Positions 34,201 to 43,662 of a stretch of DNA of 64,000 nt are shown one piece after another. A model generated the notes under the pieces. It saw nothing but the letters and a program-made list of their open reading frames with translations, did no database searches and had not been told where the DNA came from. Source of the stretch: Lineus longissimus (taxonomy: Eukaryota; Nemertea; Pilidiophora; Heteronemertea; Lineidae); the NCBI RefSeq assembly GCF_910592395.1, contig NC_088320.1:9300001-9364000 (forward strand). The letters run 5' to 3'. The position numbers were made by a program, and so were the translations under genes. Within the stretch, counting starts at the first letter, position 1. Each line of letters begins with the position of its first letter.

Positions 34201-34254
34201 AGGGAGATCATCTAACAGATCTAAAGCCTCATTTACACCAAATCGACCACTCAT
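31230..34254 (-). CDS. piggyBac-type transposase, N-terminal half, five exons, truncated by LINE
   Basis: Predicted exons on the minus strand are 34254-34042, 33432-33274, 33174-32959, 32691-32551 and 32259-31230. All four introns have GT-AG ends and phase 0. Exon 1 is an acidic start (MSGRFGVNEALDLLDDLPED). Exons 3-5 repeat a module: acidic stretch, DEEWfP or DEEWLP in exons 3 and 5, then RGRVRVRG in exons 3 and 4 or an (RG)n run in exon 5. The transposase core in exon 5 has FFKLFWDD, MRWIQIDRISLDAFLGVNI, YWSTKPWSRTPWY and HISVDEQMIGTK with the first catalytic Asp. It breaks at GLPSRVV where the LINE tail begins. Such introns are uncommon in an active DNA transposon. It could be a domesticated gene later destroyed, or an intron-bearing element family. 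Confidence 0.85.
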
Positions 34255-34474
34255 TTAGACATTTTAGGTGTTGAACCATAAAATACTAAGTGAAACTTGT
34301 CCTCATGAGGTCAGCCACTGTCAACGTCCGCCATTGTTGTTGTGCGATTATTTGTTTATTTTTCAATCAAAGATTCCAACCTTACCGTAAATAGTGACAC
34401 CTATCAGAAATACAATAAATCAGTAGGTTATAGTATCTAAAGTTGGTTCTGAGCACGGCAGCACCAGCCAGTAA

Positions 34475-34490
34475 GGATTACAGGGTTAAT
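34475..34490 (-). repeat. Possible piggyBac terminal sequence at TTAA
   Basis: On the minus strand TTAACCCTGTAATCC starts at 34490, about 235 bases upstream of the transposase start. TTAA followed by CCCT fits a piggyBac end. No matching opposite end was found near 27-28 kb, so this is weak. Confidence 0.25.
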
Positions 34491-34835
34491 TATTGATTTT
34501 TTAATTTATGCCACAAGGCGGTCGCTTGCGACCGCCTGGCGCACGAGTGAGTTAACCCTTATAATAGTGTCATGCTCGACCTTAGGGCGAGTTAAAATTC
34601 CTACTCCTTTACTGTCGCACTCGACCCTGGGTCGAGAGAGAGGGAAATGCTTCAGAAAATAAATTATCCACGGGGCAGTTGGAGTCATTTATGCTTAGTT
34701 TATCTGCCAGTGTAAAGATGGCACTGCGTCTGATCATTTGATACCAGGAAACCAAATTGTTTCTACATGAAAATTTCCCGCAACTTGCAACTGAACGTCA
34801 AGCCCCTTTTCAGAAGAGGTCAGGCAAGGGGTATG

Positions 34836-35146
34836 GTGATGTAAGAGACGTCATCATGCCTCATGTCACAATCAAGTAAGAGACCGCATTGTCGCCTGAA
34901 TGATATGAGACAAGAGGGTGATGTCACAATCAAGTAAGTGACCACATTGTAGCCTGATCGATATAAGAGAAAAGCGTGATGTATGAGACGTTATCATGCC
35001 AGCTGTCACAGTCAAGTGAGACTTCGTTGTAGCCTGATTGATATAAGAGAAGCGGGTGATGAAAGAGACGGCATCATGCCTCATGTCACAATCAAGTAAG
35101 AGACCGCATTGTAGCCTGATTGATATGAGAGTAGAGAGGGTGATGT
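34836..35146 (+). repeat. Degenerate tandem repeat, about 65-85 bp unit, four copies
   Basis: Blocks GTCACAATCAAGTAAGAGAC, GCATTGTAGCCTGATTGATA and AGAGACGNCATCATGCC recur four times with variable gaps between 34836 and 35146. No coding content. Confidence 0.7.
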
Positions 35147-35149
35147 TAG

Positions 35150-36060
35150 ATTTGTGCTAACCCATTTTCATTAACAACTGACCAACTTGGAGACGGTTAC
35201 AGCGAAAGGTGTCATCTGTGTTTGATATCAAACTAAAAGAGTGTTTAAGAGTAGGTTTACCCTGATGTACTTTTATGACTCACTAATCAACTTGAACACC
35301 GTTTTTGCTAGGCAGTCGCGTTAATGGTATCAAACTAAAGGTATTGAAAGAGCAGTTTTGCGCTGGCCTGCTTAAACACAGTTGGAGCAAAGGCACTAAA
35401 AGTATTGAAGAGCGGATATGACAAAAGAAGCCCTGAACTACTTCATTCACTGCAGTTCAAATAAAACCTTCATAACTGTCATCCACCCTAGAAGCCAAAT
35501 TCATTAGACGTGTGTAACTTCTCCCTGATTAGTTATAGGGCCTATTCATATTCTGTGAAGATTGATATGAAGGACCTGAATCTGTCTATTCAGTAGTTAA
35601 ACGCTGTTTTAAGCTGAACGCCCTTCATGAATTTGGCCCCATTTGTCTAAGCTTGATTCCATCTAGTCTGTCCACATCTCCCTATCTACCATAAACCTAC
35701 ATTATGGTACTCGCATATACTACTTGCTACATTTTCTTGTCATTCATCTCATTCCTTGCTGTTAAATTCCGCCAGCGTAGCTATTCAGGCCGCCAGGCCT
35801 CTAGTTGTCACTTTTTGTGCCCTTTTGGGGCTTTTGGGGAACTTTGTTTTCCAAACCATGTAGGATTCTCCTGGGTCCTGGGCCTAGTAAGGCATACACT
35901 ACACCATGCAATAGACCTACACATAAGACACCTAAGTCATTTATGGAGGTATTGAATGATCCAATGACTCCAAATGATCAAAGAGGACCCTTTCTGGGGT
36001 ATGAGCCGAGAACATGGAATACATTGCAGGCTTATGGATGACGCTATCTTGGTGAACTTA
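35150..36060. other. Non-coding stretch
   Basis: No gene or repeat signature recognised. Open frames around 35704-36041 have no recognisable domain. Confidence 0.4.
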
Positions 36061-36061
36061 G

Positions 36062-36640
36062 TTCCAAAAGCAAAAATTGTCGGATCGGAGAGTATTGTCG
36101 CTGCTTCAAAATGTGAGCGAAAAGCAAATCTTGTTGCTGCTCGATCATGGGTTGATTGTGAGTGGACAGTTCGTGGACGTTCATCCAGTTGGAAAGCCAA
36201 CGAACAATCTCATTATGTCTGGGGTAACACCCTTTCTACCCAACAATGCCATAATATTGCAGCTTTGTCAATTCGGAACAGTAACCAATAACATTCGCTA
36301 CATCTCTCTTGGTACTAGGCAAAAGAGCCTAAGTCATATATAAGTCTTTTCATAGACAAACTAGGATAAGTCTGGATCCCAGGGCAGAGCTGCCGTAAAC
36401 TCTGATGATTCATGTTCAAGGTCTAGTTGTCAACCGATAAAAATCTACGGTGTGATTTGTGTAAGAAAATCGGCAATCCTACGCGTCGGTGTCGTTCAAG
36501 AGCAAGTCCAACTACTGTGGCTCCTCCTGTCGCAGACAAAGCACCTGCTGCTACTTTCTATACACGGTTTAGCTGTGCTCAGCACTGTCTGGAATCAATC
36601 CGAGAGACATCTTCAGCCATTCTAGATTCAGTCAGCCGGC
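36062..36640 (+). pseudogene. Remnant of a Tx1-like LINE ORF1 (RRM-like part and zinc knuckle)
   Basis: The plus-strand frame at 36077-36343 reads LLLLDHGLIVSGQFVDVHPV, then PTNNLIMSGVTPFLPNNAII and NNIRYISLGTR. This is the pattern seen in gag-like ORF1 proteins of Tx1/ZCCHC3-type retroelements (a 'hVDVhPVG-P---LVhSGVPPFh' block). After a break, the frame at 36427 has CDLCKKIGNPTRRC, a CCHC zinc-knuckle spacing with His replaced by Asn. Separate frames and the lost His mark it as decayed. It abuts copy C of the dispersed repeat at 36629. Confidence 0.45.
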
Positions 36641-39600
36641 CACGGAGGGATCGCAGCACCAAATAAAGCATTTCTCTTACCACTTTCACAGTGTCGGCAC
36701 CTAGCAGGAAATGGTGTCATGAAAAATTGTAATTTTCGAGGCCCGCCAAAAGCATCATTTTGCATGGGAAGTGATATACGCTAGTGACGTAAACAAATAT
36801 GGCTGCATGAAAGTGATATCGAGGAACATTTCACTGTTTATTTCACGAAAATCCGTGTTATATTCACAGAATAATTCGAAATCTAGCGCGAGGTACATTT
36901 TCCAAGTATTGCCAAGTACGCTTCAAATATCTTTCCCCTTTAGAATCCTTTGATAATGTCAGCAATCGAGCTTTTTGGCATCCAAAGATAAAAGTGAAAG
37001 GAATCCAATGTCAAAATTTTGCGTTGGACACGCGGGTAGATTTCTAGTACGAGCCCCCAGAAGATGCCGTTTATTCGGTTCATTTCATCAGTTTCAACAT
37101 AGTTTCAGCGGTCACATGATCAAAACATTGGCGGCAAGTTCAAGCTGAAGTTTGTGTTGATTTTGTGTGAATTGGGGAATCTGGACAGAAATATGAGGAA
37201 ACACAGAAAATATGGAGTCCAGGACTGCTGATACTCTCATACTGTATGGTGCACATCATCATGGTGCTTTGACATTCACACTAATTCAAATGTACTTTAC
37301 CCATAGTTCTAAAAACAATATTCTAGAAATATAAAGCACATTTTTCTTCATTGTTTGCCTCTAGTCTAGGTCTGTAGCTGTCTCAGTGTCGTCCGTCGAG
37401 TCTAGTCAACATACATGTAAGCAATGCTCATGTAACCAACGGTTAATTATGCTGTTAATTTGTTCACTCAGCTGCATGAAATGAATGATATAGATAGATA
37501 AGAGTATCAAAGGGAAACTATAGGCAGGAGCCAGCTTAAGTATTAACAAGAACCAAGGTCCCTAACTCAGGGCATCATGACGACTGTCTTTGAGTACGAG
37601 TCGCATAATGTGTACTAATTTGATCCCCTTGCGCCTACCAACTATCCCTCATAAATACTAATGTGAGGGATAGGCCCCTTTCTCTGGCATTCCAGCTGCA
37701 AGCTCCACCTACATTCCGTGTAAGTATGACAAAATGAACAGAATACTGCGACAGAATCTTGCACACCATTGTGCCCTCTCTAAACATTTATCGGATCTGA
37801 TGACAGAGAGAAGAGAAAAAAAGAGGTTTTAACTTTCTCCCTCTCAGATTTCCTTCTTAGGAGACAAGAGACTGACCAGCCATCTTTATGTAACAAAAGG
37901 TTGTTACATTGTCCTTCTCAGACTATCCTCTTGGAGACTGAACAACTAATTGATTGCCTGTGACCTCCACATTATGAGGTATTAGGTTGTGACATGTTGC
38001 TTCTGAACCTAGTCCATCTAGTATACAGGACATCTGGCGTGTCTTATGACCATTGCTGTAGAAAAAGCTGCTAGTAGGTTGAAATTGTTTTCACTGAGAA
38101 AGCAATTGTTTTCACTGAGAAAGCAAATGGTCAATGTGTCATGAATTCATGGTTACTTCAAATTTAGCCGCTCCTGTCGTTTGAATTAAAGTAACAGTGT
38201 GGAACGACCCTCCATCATAGCCCTGCTCTTCAGAATAGAATTCCATGTGTTAACACTGCATGTTGGCTCTGAATACCTGATTGAGCCAATTATTGTCTGG
38301 TGTCTCAAACATACCAGTGAGGGAGACCAATAAAAGATATGGCCATAGTCACATATGGTCAACCAGAGAACGGTCTTTATCAGCAGGACTCCAAACTTGT
38401 CCAATCAAGGAGATGAGACTATTTCGTACATGGTAGCTTCTCCAGGAAACAGACACAACCTTGGGACTGTCTTCAACATTTGTCACAACCTTGACGGGGT
38501 ACCACAAATGTTTATTTTGTAGCCTGGTACATCCTCACAATATTCACATCCCATGATAATTCTCTGACATTCATAAGGTAGTGCATCTGATGGGGGACAC
38601 ATGACCCTCACTCCCACACTTTCTTAGCGAATCTTTATGCCATAGACAACAGATGTTTGCACAGCATGATTGGGACATACTGTACATGAACCTTAGACAA
38701 TGAATCCTTGTCTTTCAAAGATTATTAATTGAACACTTGAATGGCTGCAGAACTCTCAAACTTGGCAATTTGGTAAAAGTGCATATGGATTACCCAGTAC
38801 CCATTTCAAGAGTTCTATTGATCATGGAGTAATAAAGATAAAATGTCCAAAGGGGCAGTTAACGTAAGGGACAAGTGATGCAATGGAAGAATTATTGTCT
38901 TGATTTCCTTGACCTGAGACATGCCCAAAGATGCATAACCTGAGAAAATGGATGATCTATATGTCAAACATGTCAACGCCACACATTCACAACTTCTTTG
39001 TCGATACTGTGTGTCAGGCTTGCCGCACCACTACTGGTTTTACTGTAGGTAAACAGTCTTACACTAACGGCAATTAAATGAATAAGAATATTTCGATTTA
39101 TAGCGATGCCGATAAATTTATATCATGGCCCCTGGCCCTGCAGGTAAACTCTAGTAACGAATGAAAAAGGGAGACATTCAAATACCCTCAAGGTGTTTTG
39201 CTCATCATGTATACACACTATTACTGCGACTCTGTGTAGGTACTGTGCACAGCAAGCAAGTCTACACTATATACAATGTGTATTACACACGTTACATGTA
39301 TACATACACGGCGAACCTGGAAATGAAAATCAGCGGAAAAGAGAGCTTACAAAAACACTGAATTCACAGTCAAAGAGTTTATCTATTCGTATGAATGATA
39401 TATTACATGATAAATTGACTCTAAATCGACTAATTCAGCGCATATTGAGTCACTTCGACGGTTGAACGAAGATATAGCAGTGATTTCTTTGGGCCCGAAA
39501 TAACCTTTTGTTTCGATCGATTTGTTTACGTCACGTGACTGCACTGTTTAGTCGCGAGTTTCAGCAGCGGTTCTGTCACATTTCATAAAACTTTCCCGAA

Positions 39601-39965
39601 AATAAGTCTTTGATAACAGAATTATACGTTTTTTGCAGAGGATAATCTTCATGATGTTTATATCGATATGTAGATTTTTCTAGTTGGACAACCGTATATA
39701 TCATCTTCTTTTTAAGCGAAGAAGCGAGGATTTTCTCAAAATTTTATCATCAAACCCGTGTTTAAAGAACCAGTAGAAATTGAACACATTCTTTCTTTAC
39801 CAATATTTGGATCGACAAATAAGCTAAGGTAATTCTTAATCTGTGTCACACGGCTTTGAGCAGTGGTTTGCAGGAAAAAATAGAAACCAAGCATTTTCCG
39901 AACCGTGCCAAATCTTCTCAAAATTGCTGCCTTACATTATGTTAATGAGCAAAAATGACGTCATT
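36629..39965 (+). repeat. Dispersed repeat family, copy C (uninterrupted reference)
   Basis: It runs about 3.3 kb from AGTCAGCCGGCCACGG to TGAGCAAAAATGACGTCATT. It aligns in order with copies A and B and has none of their large insertions, so it serves as the empty-site reference. It contains the TTTGTTTACGTCACGTGAC motif at 39521 and no convincing open frame. The class is unknown; I saw no terminal inverted repeats, LTRs or poly-A tail. Confidence 0.8.
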
Positions 39966-41830
39966 GTGGTAAGGGAATGGTATCCGTCCTTCCTTCCTTC
40001 CTTCCATCCGTGTCACTTTTGGGCATTTTGTAACCGTAAGACCTAGGCACTTTGTTGACGCTGCTAAATTAGGAGTAGCCCAATGGGAACTCAGAAACCA
40101 AAAATCAGCGCGATCCGACCTACATTCGGCGAATGAGGTCATCGGGAAGTTTAAACTTCTTTCCTATATACCTCGGTCCACAGAGGAAATATTGTTTTCA
40201 AATCTGGCCGAATATTTTTTAATAATTTTCTATTTTGACTTGTAATGGAATTAGTTTAGTTTTCACCGCCAGTTGGCGCTACAGGCACATTTGACTGCGT
40301 TTTTGACGATTCAAAAGCCCGGGTTATGACGTATAGTTGCGCAGTTGTATTCTGCGCATTGAATTGGCCAAGGAACCAGGGTATATTTCAGCATACCCAC
40401 TGTGACCAGTCTAAAGATGGAAGATTGATTTTGCAACACGGAAAGTAATCAATTTTCTGCTAAAAAGTAGTCAAGTAGGCGATATTATCACTAGTTCCTT
40501 TCAGTGGGTAGTCATAAGGTCTTATGGAATACTTTCAGAAATTAGTTCTTGAAAATTTAGCCACAATTCTGTGAAAACGGTATCGGAAGTGCACGCTCTA
40601 TTCGCGATGTATTTTGAAGTGGAGAATTCCCACAGTATGTGCAGTGAATCGGCATGATTCTGTTCGCCTGTTAAGTTTTAGTTCTACGATTCTTTCATGA
40701 GTAAAAAGTAGACATTCTAAGCAATACAATAATGTCACTCCCATAAAAATTGATTGGAAATTGAGGGAGCTACGGCATTCTCTTCGGCAACTGGCAGCGC
40801 TGAAAAAATACATTGCATACTGTACTATACCAAATGGCACATTTTAAAAAGCACTCATTTGACAACGTAGGGAATCACCAGAAATGACGTCATCGCTGGT
40901 CTAAATAGAAAACTACGGTGGCGCAGTAGAGCACAAGAAAAGGTTTAGCATTAACTTCGTCATGCAAGCTTCAGCTACAAAACGATTTCTCATGAATGAT
41001 TTACTTGATCATCATCAGCTTGTTTTCCCCTGATAGAAAAAAAAATGATTTACAATTTCCATCAAAGTTTTCTATTTTGTGTATAGTCACATGTTATTTA
41101 ACTGGCAAGGAGCCAAGCAGACAATCAAAACTTACTATTGTTCAATGAAACATAATTTTCTTAACTCTTTCATATTTTTCACTTTCATACTAAACAACGC
41201 AGGTTTCCCTTCATGACCCAAGAATAATTCTTTAGACATTTTTAATGACTCGGAATCCATGCACTCTGATTCTCCATAAATGGATGTATGGTTTGACCAA
41301 TTCTTGCATGACATGTCCACCAAACAAAATGTGAATGCAGTCCGGCAAAGAGGAACAACCAACCATTCATTTCGACATTTAAAGGCTACATGATTCCAAG
41401 AAAATACATTTATACTACCAAGTAAAAGGTTTATCCTACATTTTCGTTCATATGTAGTCTAGCATTTACTTGACTTGGTAGCAAATACTGATTTCTAAAA
41501 ATCCTTTGCTTTCACAAGTACTAAACTATTCCAATTTTTGAAGCATACTAAATGTTTCAAAATCTGGAGTAAAAGCTTATGCTAGTTTTTATTCATATGG
41601 CCCATCAACAGGTGCATACCATAAACCATGGGAATGTTCCAACAGTGGCATAATTATGTCAACCAAAAACATTGGTACCGTAGTGAACGCAAAAGGATAT
41701 CAAATACCATGGAGCATGCCATTTTCATGCATAATGAACTAAACACCGGGAAGATATTAATGATATTAACTCAGCTGAGCGCCAGGCCCTTGGGCCTCTT
41801 GTTGGTACTTTTGGTTGCTGGTCTTGGGTT
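39966..41830. other. Mostly non-coding; CTTC microsatellite
   Basis: It starts with a short (CTTC)n at about 39988-40008. No recognised gene apart from a doubtful short frame at 40326. A 76-codon minus-strand frame at 41135-41362 has no recognisable domain. Confidence 0.4.
40326..40448 (+). CDS. 40-codon frame with possible THAP-like start (doubtful)
   Basis: ATG 40326 opens MTYSCAVVFCALNWPRNQGI followed by a Phe and two His residues and a stop at 40446. A Cys, four residues, Cys, then Asn and later a Phe/His cluster recall the beginning of a THAP zinc finger. The key Trp/Pro and C-terminal Cys-x-x-His are absent. It could be the first exon of a longer gene or chance. Confidence 0.2.
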   Translation: MTYSCAVVFCALNWPRNQGIFQHTHCDQSKDGRLILQHGK

Positions 41831-41834
41831 TTCC

Positions 41835-42430
41835 CGCAGTTAGGAGCTGGGGTCAAATTGGCGGTCTATTGTTTATGGGTGCTGTTTTAGTCAGAGCTAG
41901 CCCTTGATTATGAAGGGATTTTCAAATTAAGGTGACCATGGTATTTTTATGTGCTCACTAGAGCTTTCAATACTTGATGTATCTGAAGAGGCGCGCTGAA
42001 CCTGACATGGCCTTATCAAGGAGCTGCTCACGATGCTGAACTTCTAGCTTGCCTGTCGACTAAGTGCCTTGCCCGAGACATTGCTACATGTAGTAGGAGC
42101 ACGCATTTTAAAGTTATAGTAGTGATAGTGCAGTTGGTTCGAGCCATTTGGAAGCCGACATGTGAAGGCCTTTCTGGGTTCTCCTTCTTCTCCGTATAAA
42201 AAGGGGCATATTGCTGACTAAGGAATGAGGCATATTGACATTGCCTCATCATCTCTATCGGACCAATTGATATGCTTTTATATGCACGCATACATCACGC
42301 CATTGCAGGGTCCGAGTCTGTGGACAATTGGTTTGATTAATTTGTCTCTTCGATATTGCTCCTTTATTGCATTAGATTTTCATCGCAATTCAATCTATTC
42401 AAGATATAGCCAATTTGAACCTGTCTGCGC
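41835..42430 (+). repeat. Dispersed repeat D, uninterrupted copy
   Basis: This matches 55655-56115 plus 58785-58860: AGCTAGCCCTTGATTAT, CAATACTTGATGTATCTGAAG, CTTGCCTGTCGA, GAGCACGCATTTTAAAGTTA, TATAAAAAGGGG, GGACAATTGGTTTGATTAATTTGTCTC. Here AGGGTCCGAGTCTGTGGACAATT is continuous (42308), while the other copy has a Harbinger element at this point. It contains a TATAAAA-like box (42195). Confidence 0.8.
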
Positions 42431-42729
42431 CACGGATATTTACTACTTCACACCCTCAGTCCTATGTTATTTCTATTAGGTCATCCAGCTGAGTGCCAGG
42501 CCCGTTGTTTCTTACTGTGGTCGGGTGATGGTTGGGTGTATATGGTGGTGATAGCTAGCAGACAATTTTCTGTCAAAATGTCAGGTAAATTCAGATTTAC
42601 AGCCCATGAGGTTTTGGATGCTTTAGACAATGTTTTATTATGCTGTTAGTTGCTAGGGAGTTCTAGGAACATTTTCTGTGTTGTTTTTATGACTTTTTGT
42701 GGCTTTCTGGAATGTCTAGTTCTGTCAAT

Positions 42730-43118
42730 TATTTCAGAATTCGGTGAGGGATGAAAACTATATTTCTTTTTTAAATTCTGTAAATCAGGTGTTTTACCTA
42801 AATAGGAAAGCTGTGAAGCAAAGAAAAGTACTCAGAAATACCTTTCAGGAGATATATAATGCAAGTAGCTTTGATGATTTGTTTTATTTTTTAATTTTTG
42901 TTGAAAACAGTGGAATTGGAAGTTTTCACCGTTACCACACGTACCAATTTGTCATCTCCATGGTGCATTTCAGCAATGCATCTGAATTTCCTCAAGCCCC
43001 TGGGAAGTTTGTCATCTACCACCAGTACTGGATCTCCAGGCTGCAAGCTTCTCTCTTGGTAGAGCCATTTCAGAGGATTATGGAGCAGGGGGAGGTGTGG
43101 TGGGACACGAAGAAATAA
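42730..43118 (+). CDS. Unrecognised 124-codon frame, possible last exon
   Basis: An acceptor-like TCAATTATTTCAG precedes 42737, and the frame is open from 42744 to the stop at 43116-43118. The protein is ordinary in composition, with aromatic clusters (NQVFYLNRKAVKQRK, DDLFYFLIFVENSG, YHQYWISRLQASLL). I do not recognise a family. There is no polyadenylation signal shortly after. It could be a terminal exon of a host or transposon gene. Confidence 0.3.
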
Positions 43119-43119
43119 T

Positions 43120-43438
43120 ATTGTATTGCCTCTTCGGTTCGTTTATTGTCGATATACACGTTTACTGATTGTATTAGCATCGATTTTCATCCAGAAATCT
43201 AAAATTTTTCAATCATGTCTGAATTCGTTGTTTATCCCTTTTGTCGAATTCCGTCTTTGCCGTTGTCTTCGGCGTGGTTGTGCGTAGTAGCTTGCGACAA
43301 CCCAGGGGACATCATGGACAGGCATGTCTTTTAAACGGTAACTTCTAAATGAACGCGGTAACTAGAACTTGTAAACGATAAACTTAACGCAAATGTCTTT
43401 GCTATACTGACATAAGAGTCCAAATGCATGTCACACCG
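43120..43438. other. Short non-coding spacer
   Basis: No gene or repeat recognised between the unrecognised frame and the 42 bp minisatellite. Confidence 0.4.
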
Positions 43439-43660
43439 ACATGATACACGTAGTCCAAAACACATGTCATAACTACACTGACATGATATACGTAGTCCAA
43501 AACACATGTCATAACTACACTGACATGATACACGTAGTCCAAAACACATGTCATAACTACACTGACATGATATACGTAGTCCAAAACACATGTTATAACT
43601 ACACTGACATGATATACGTAGTCCAAAACACGTCATAACTACACTGACATGATATAGTCC
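43439..43660. repeat. 42 bp minisatellite, about 5.3 units
   Basis: The unit ACATGATAYACGTAGTCC plus AAAACACATGTCATAACTACACTG starts at 43439, 43481, 43523, 43565 and 43607, with a partial sixth at 43647. Units differ by only one or two bases, so amplification is recent. It ends three bases before the stop codon of the BEL/Pao pol remnant. Confidence 0.9.
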
Positions 43661-43662
43661 AA

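Noticed and set aside
34551-34570. TTAACCCTTATAATAG as the piggyBac end
   Set aside because: The orientation points away from the transposase gene; the TTAACCCTG at 34490 on the minus strand is the better, though still weak, candidate.
42028-42291. Possible tRNA B-box (GGTTCGAGCC at about 42128)
   Set aside because: No A-box at the proper distance, and the sister copy at 55.9 kb has GATTTGAGCC, so it is a chance match within repeat D.
43331-43638. Cys/Tyr-rich repeat frames on both strands
   Set aside because: Direct consequence of the 42 bp minisatellite unit being divisible by three; no start context or neighbour.
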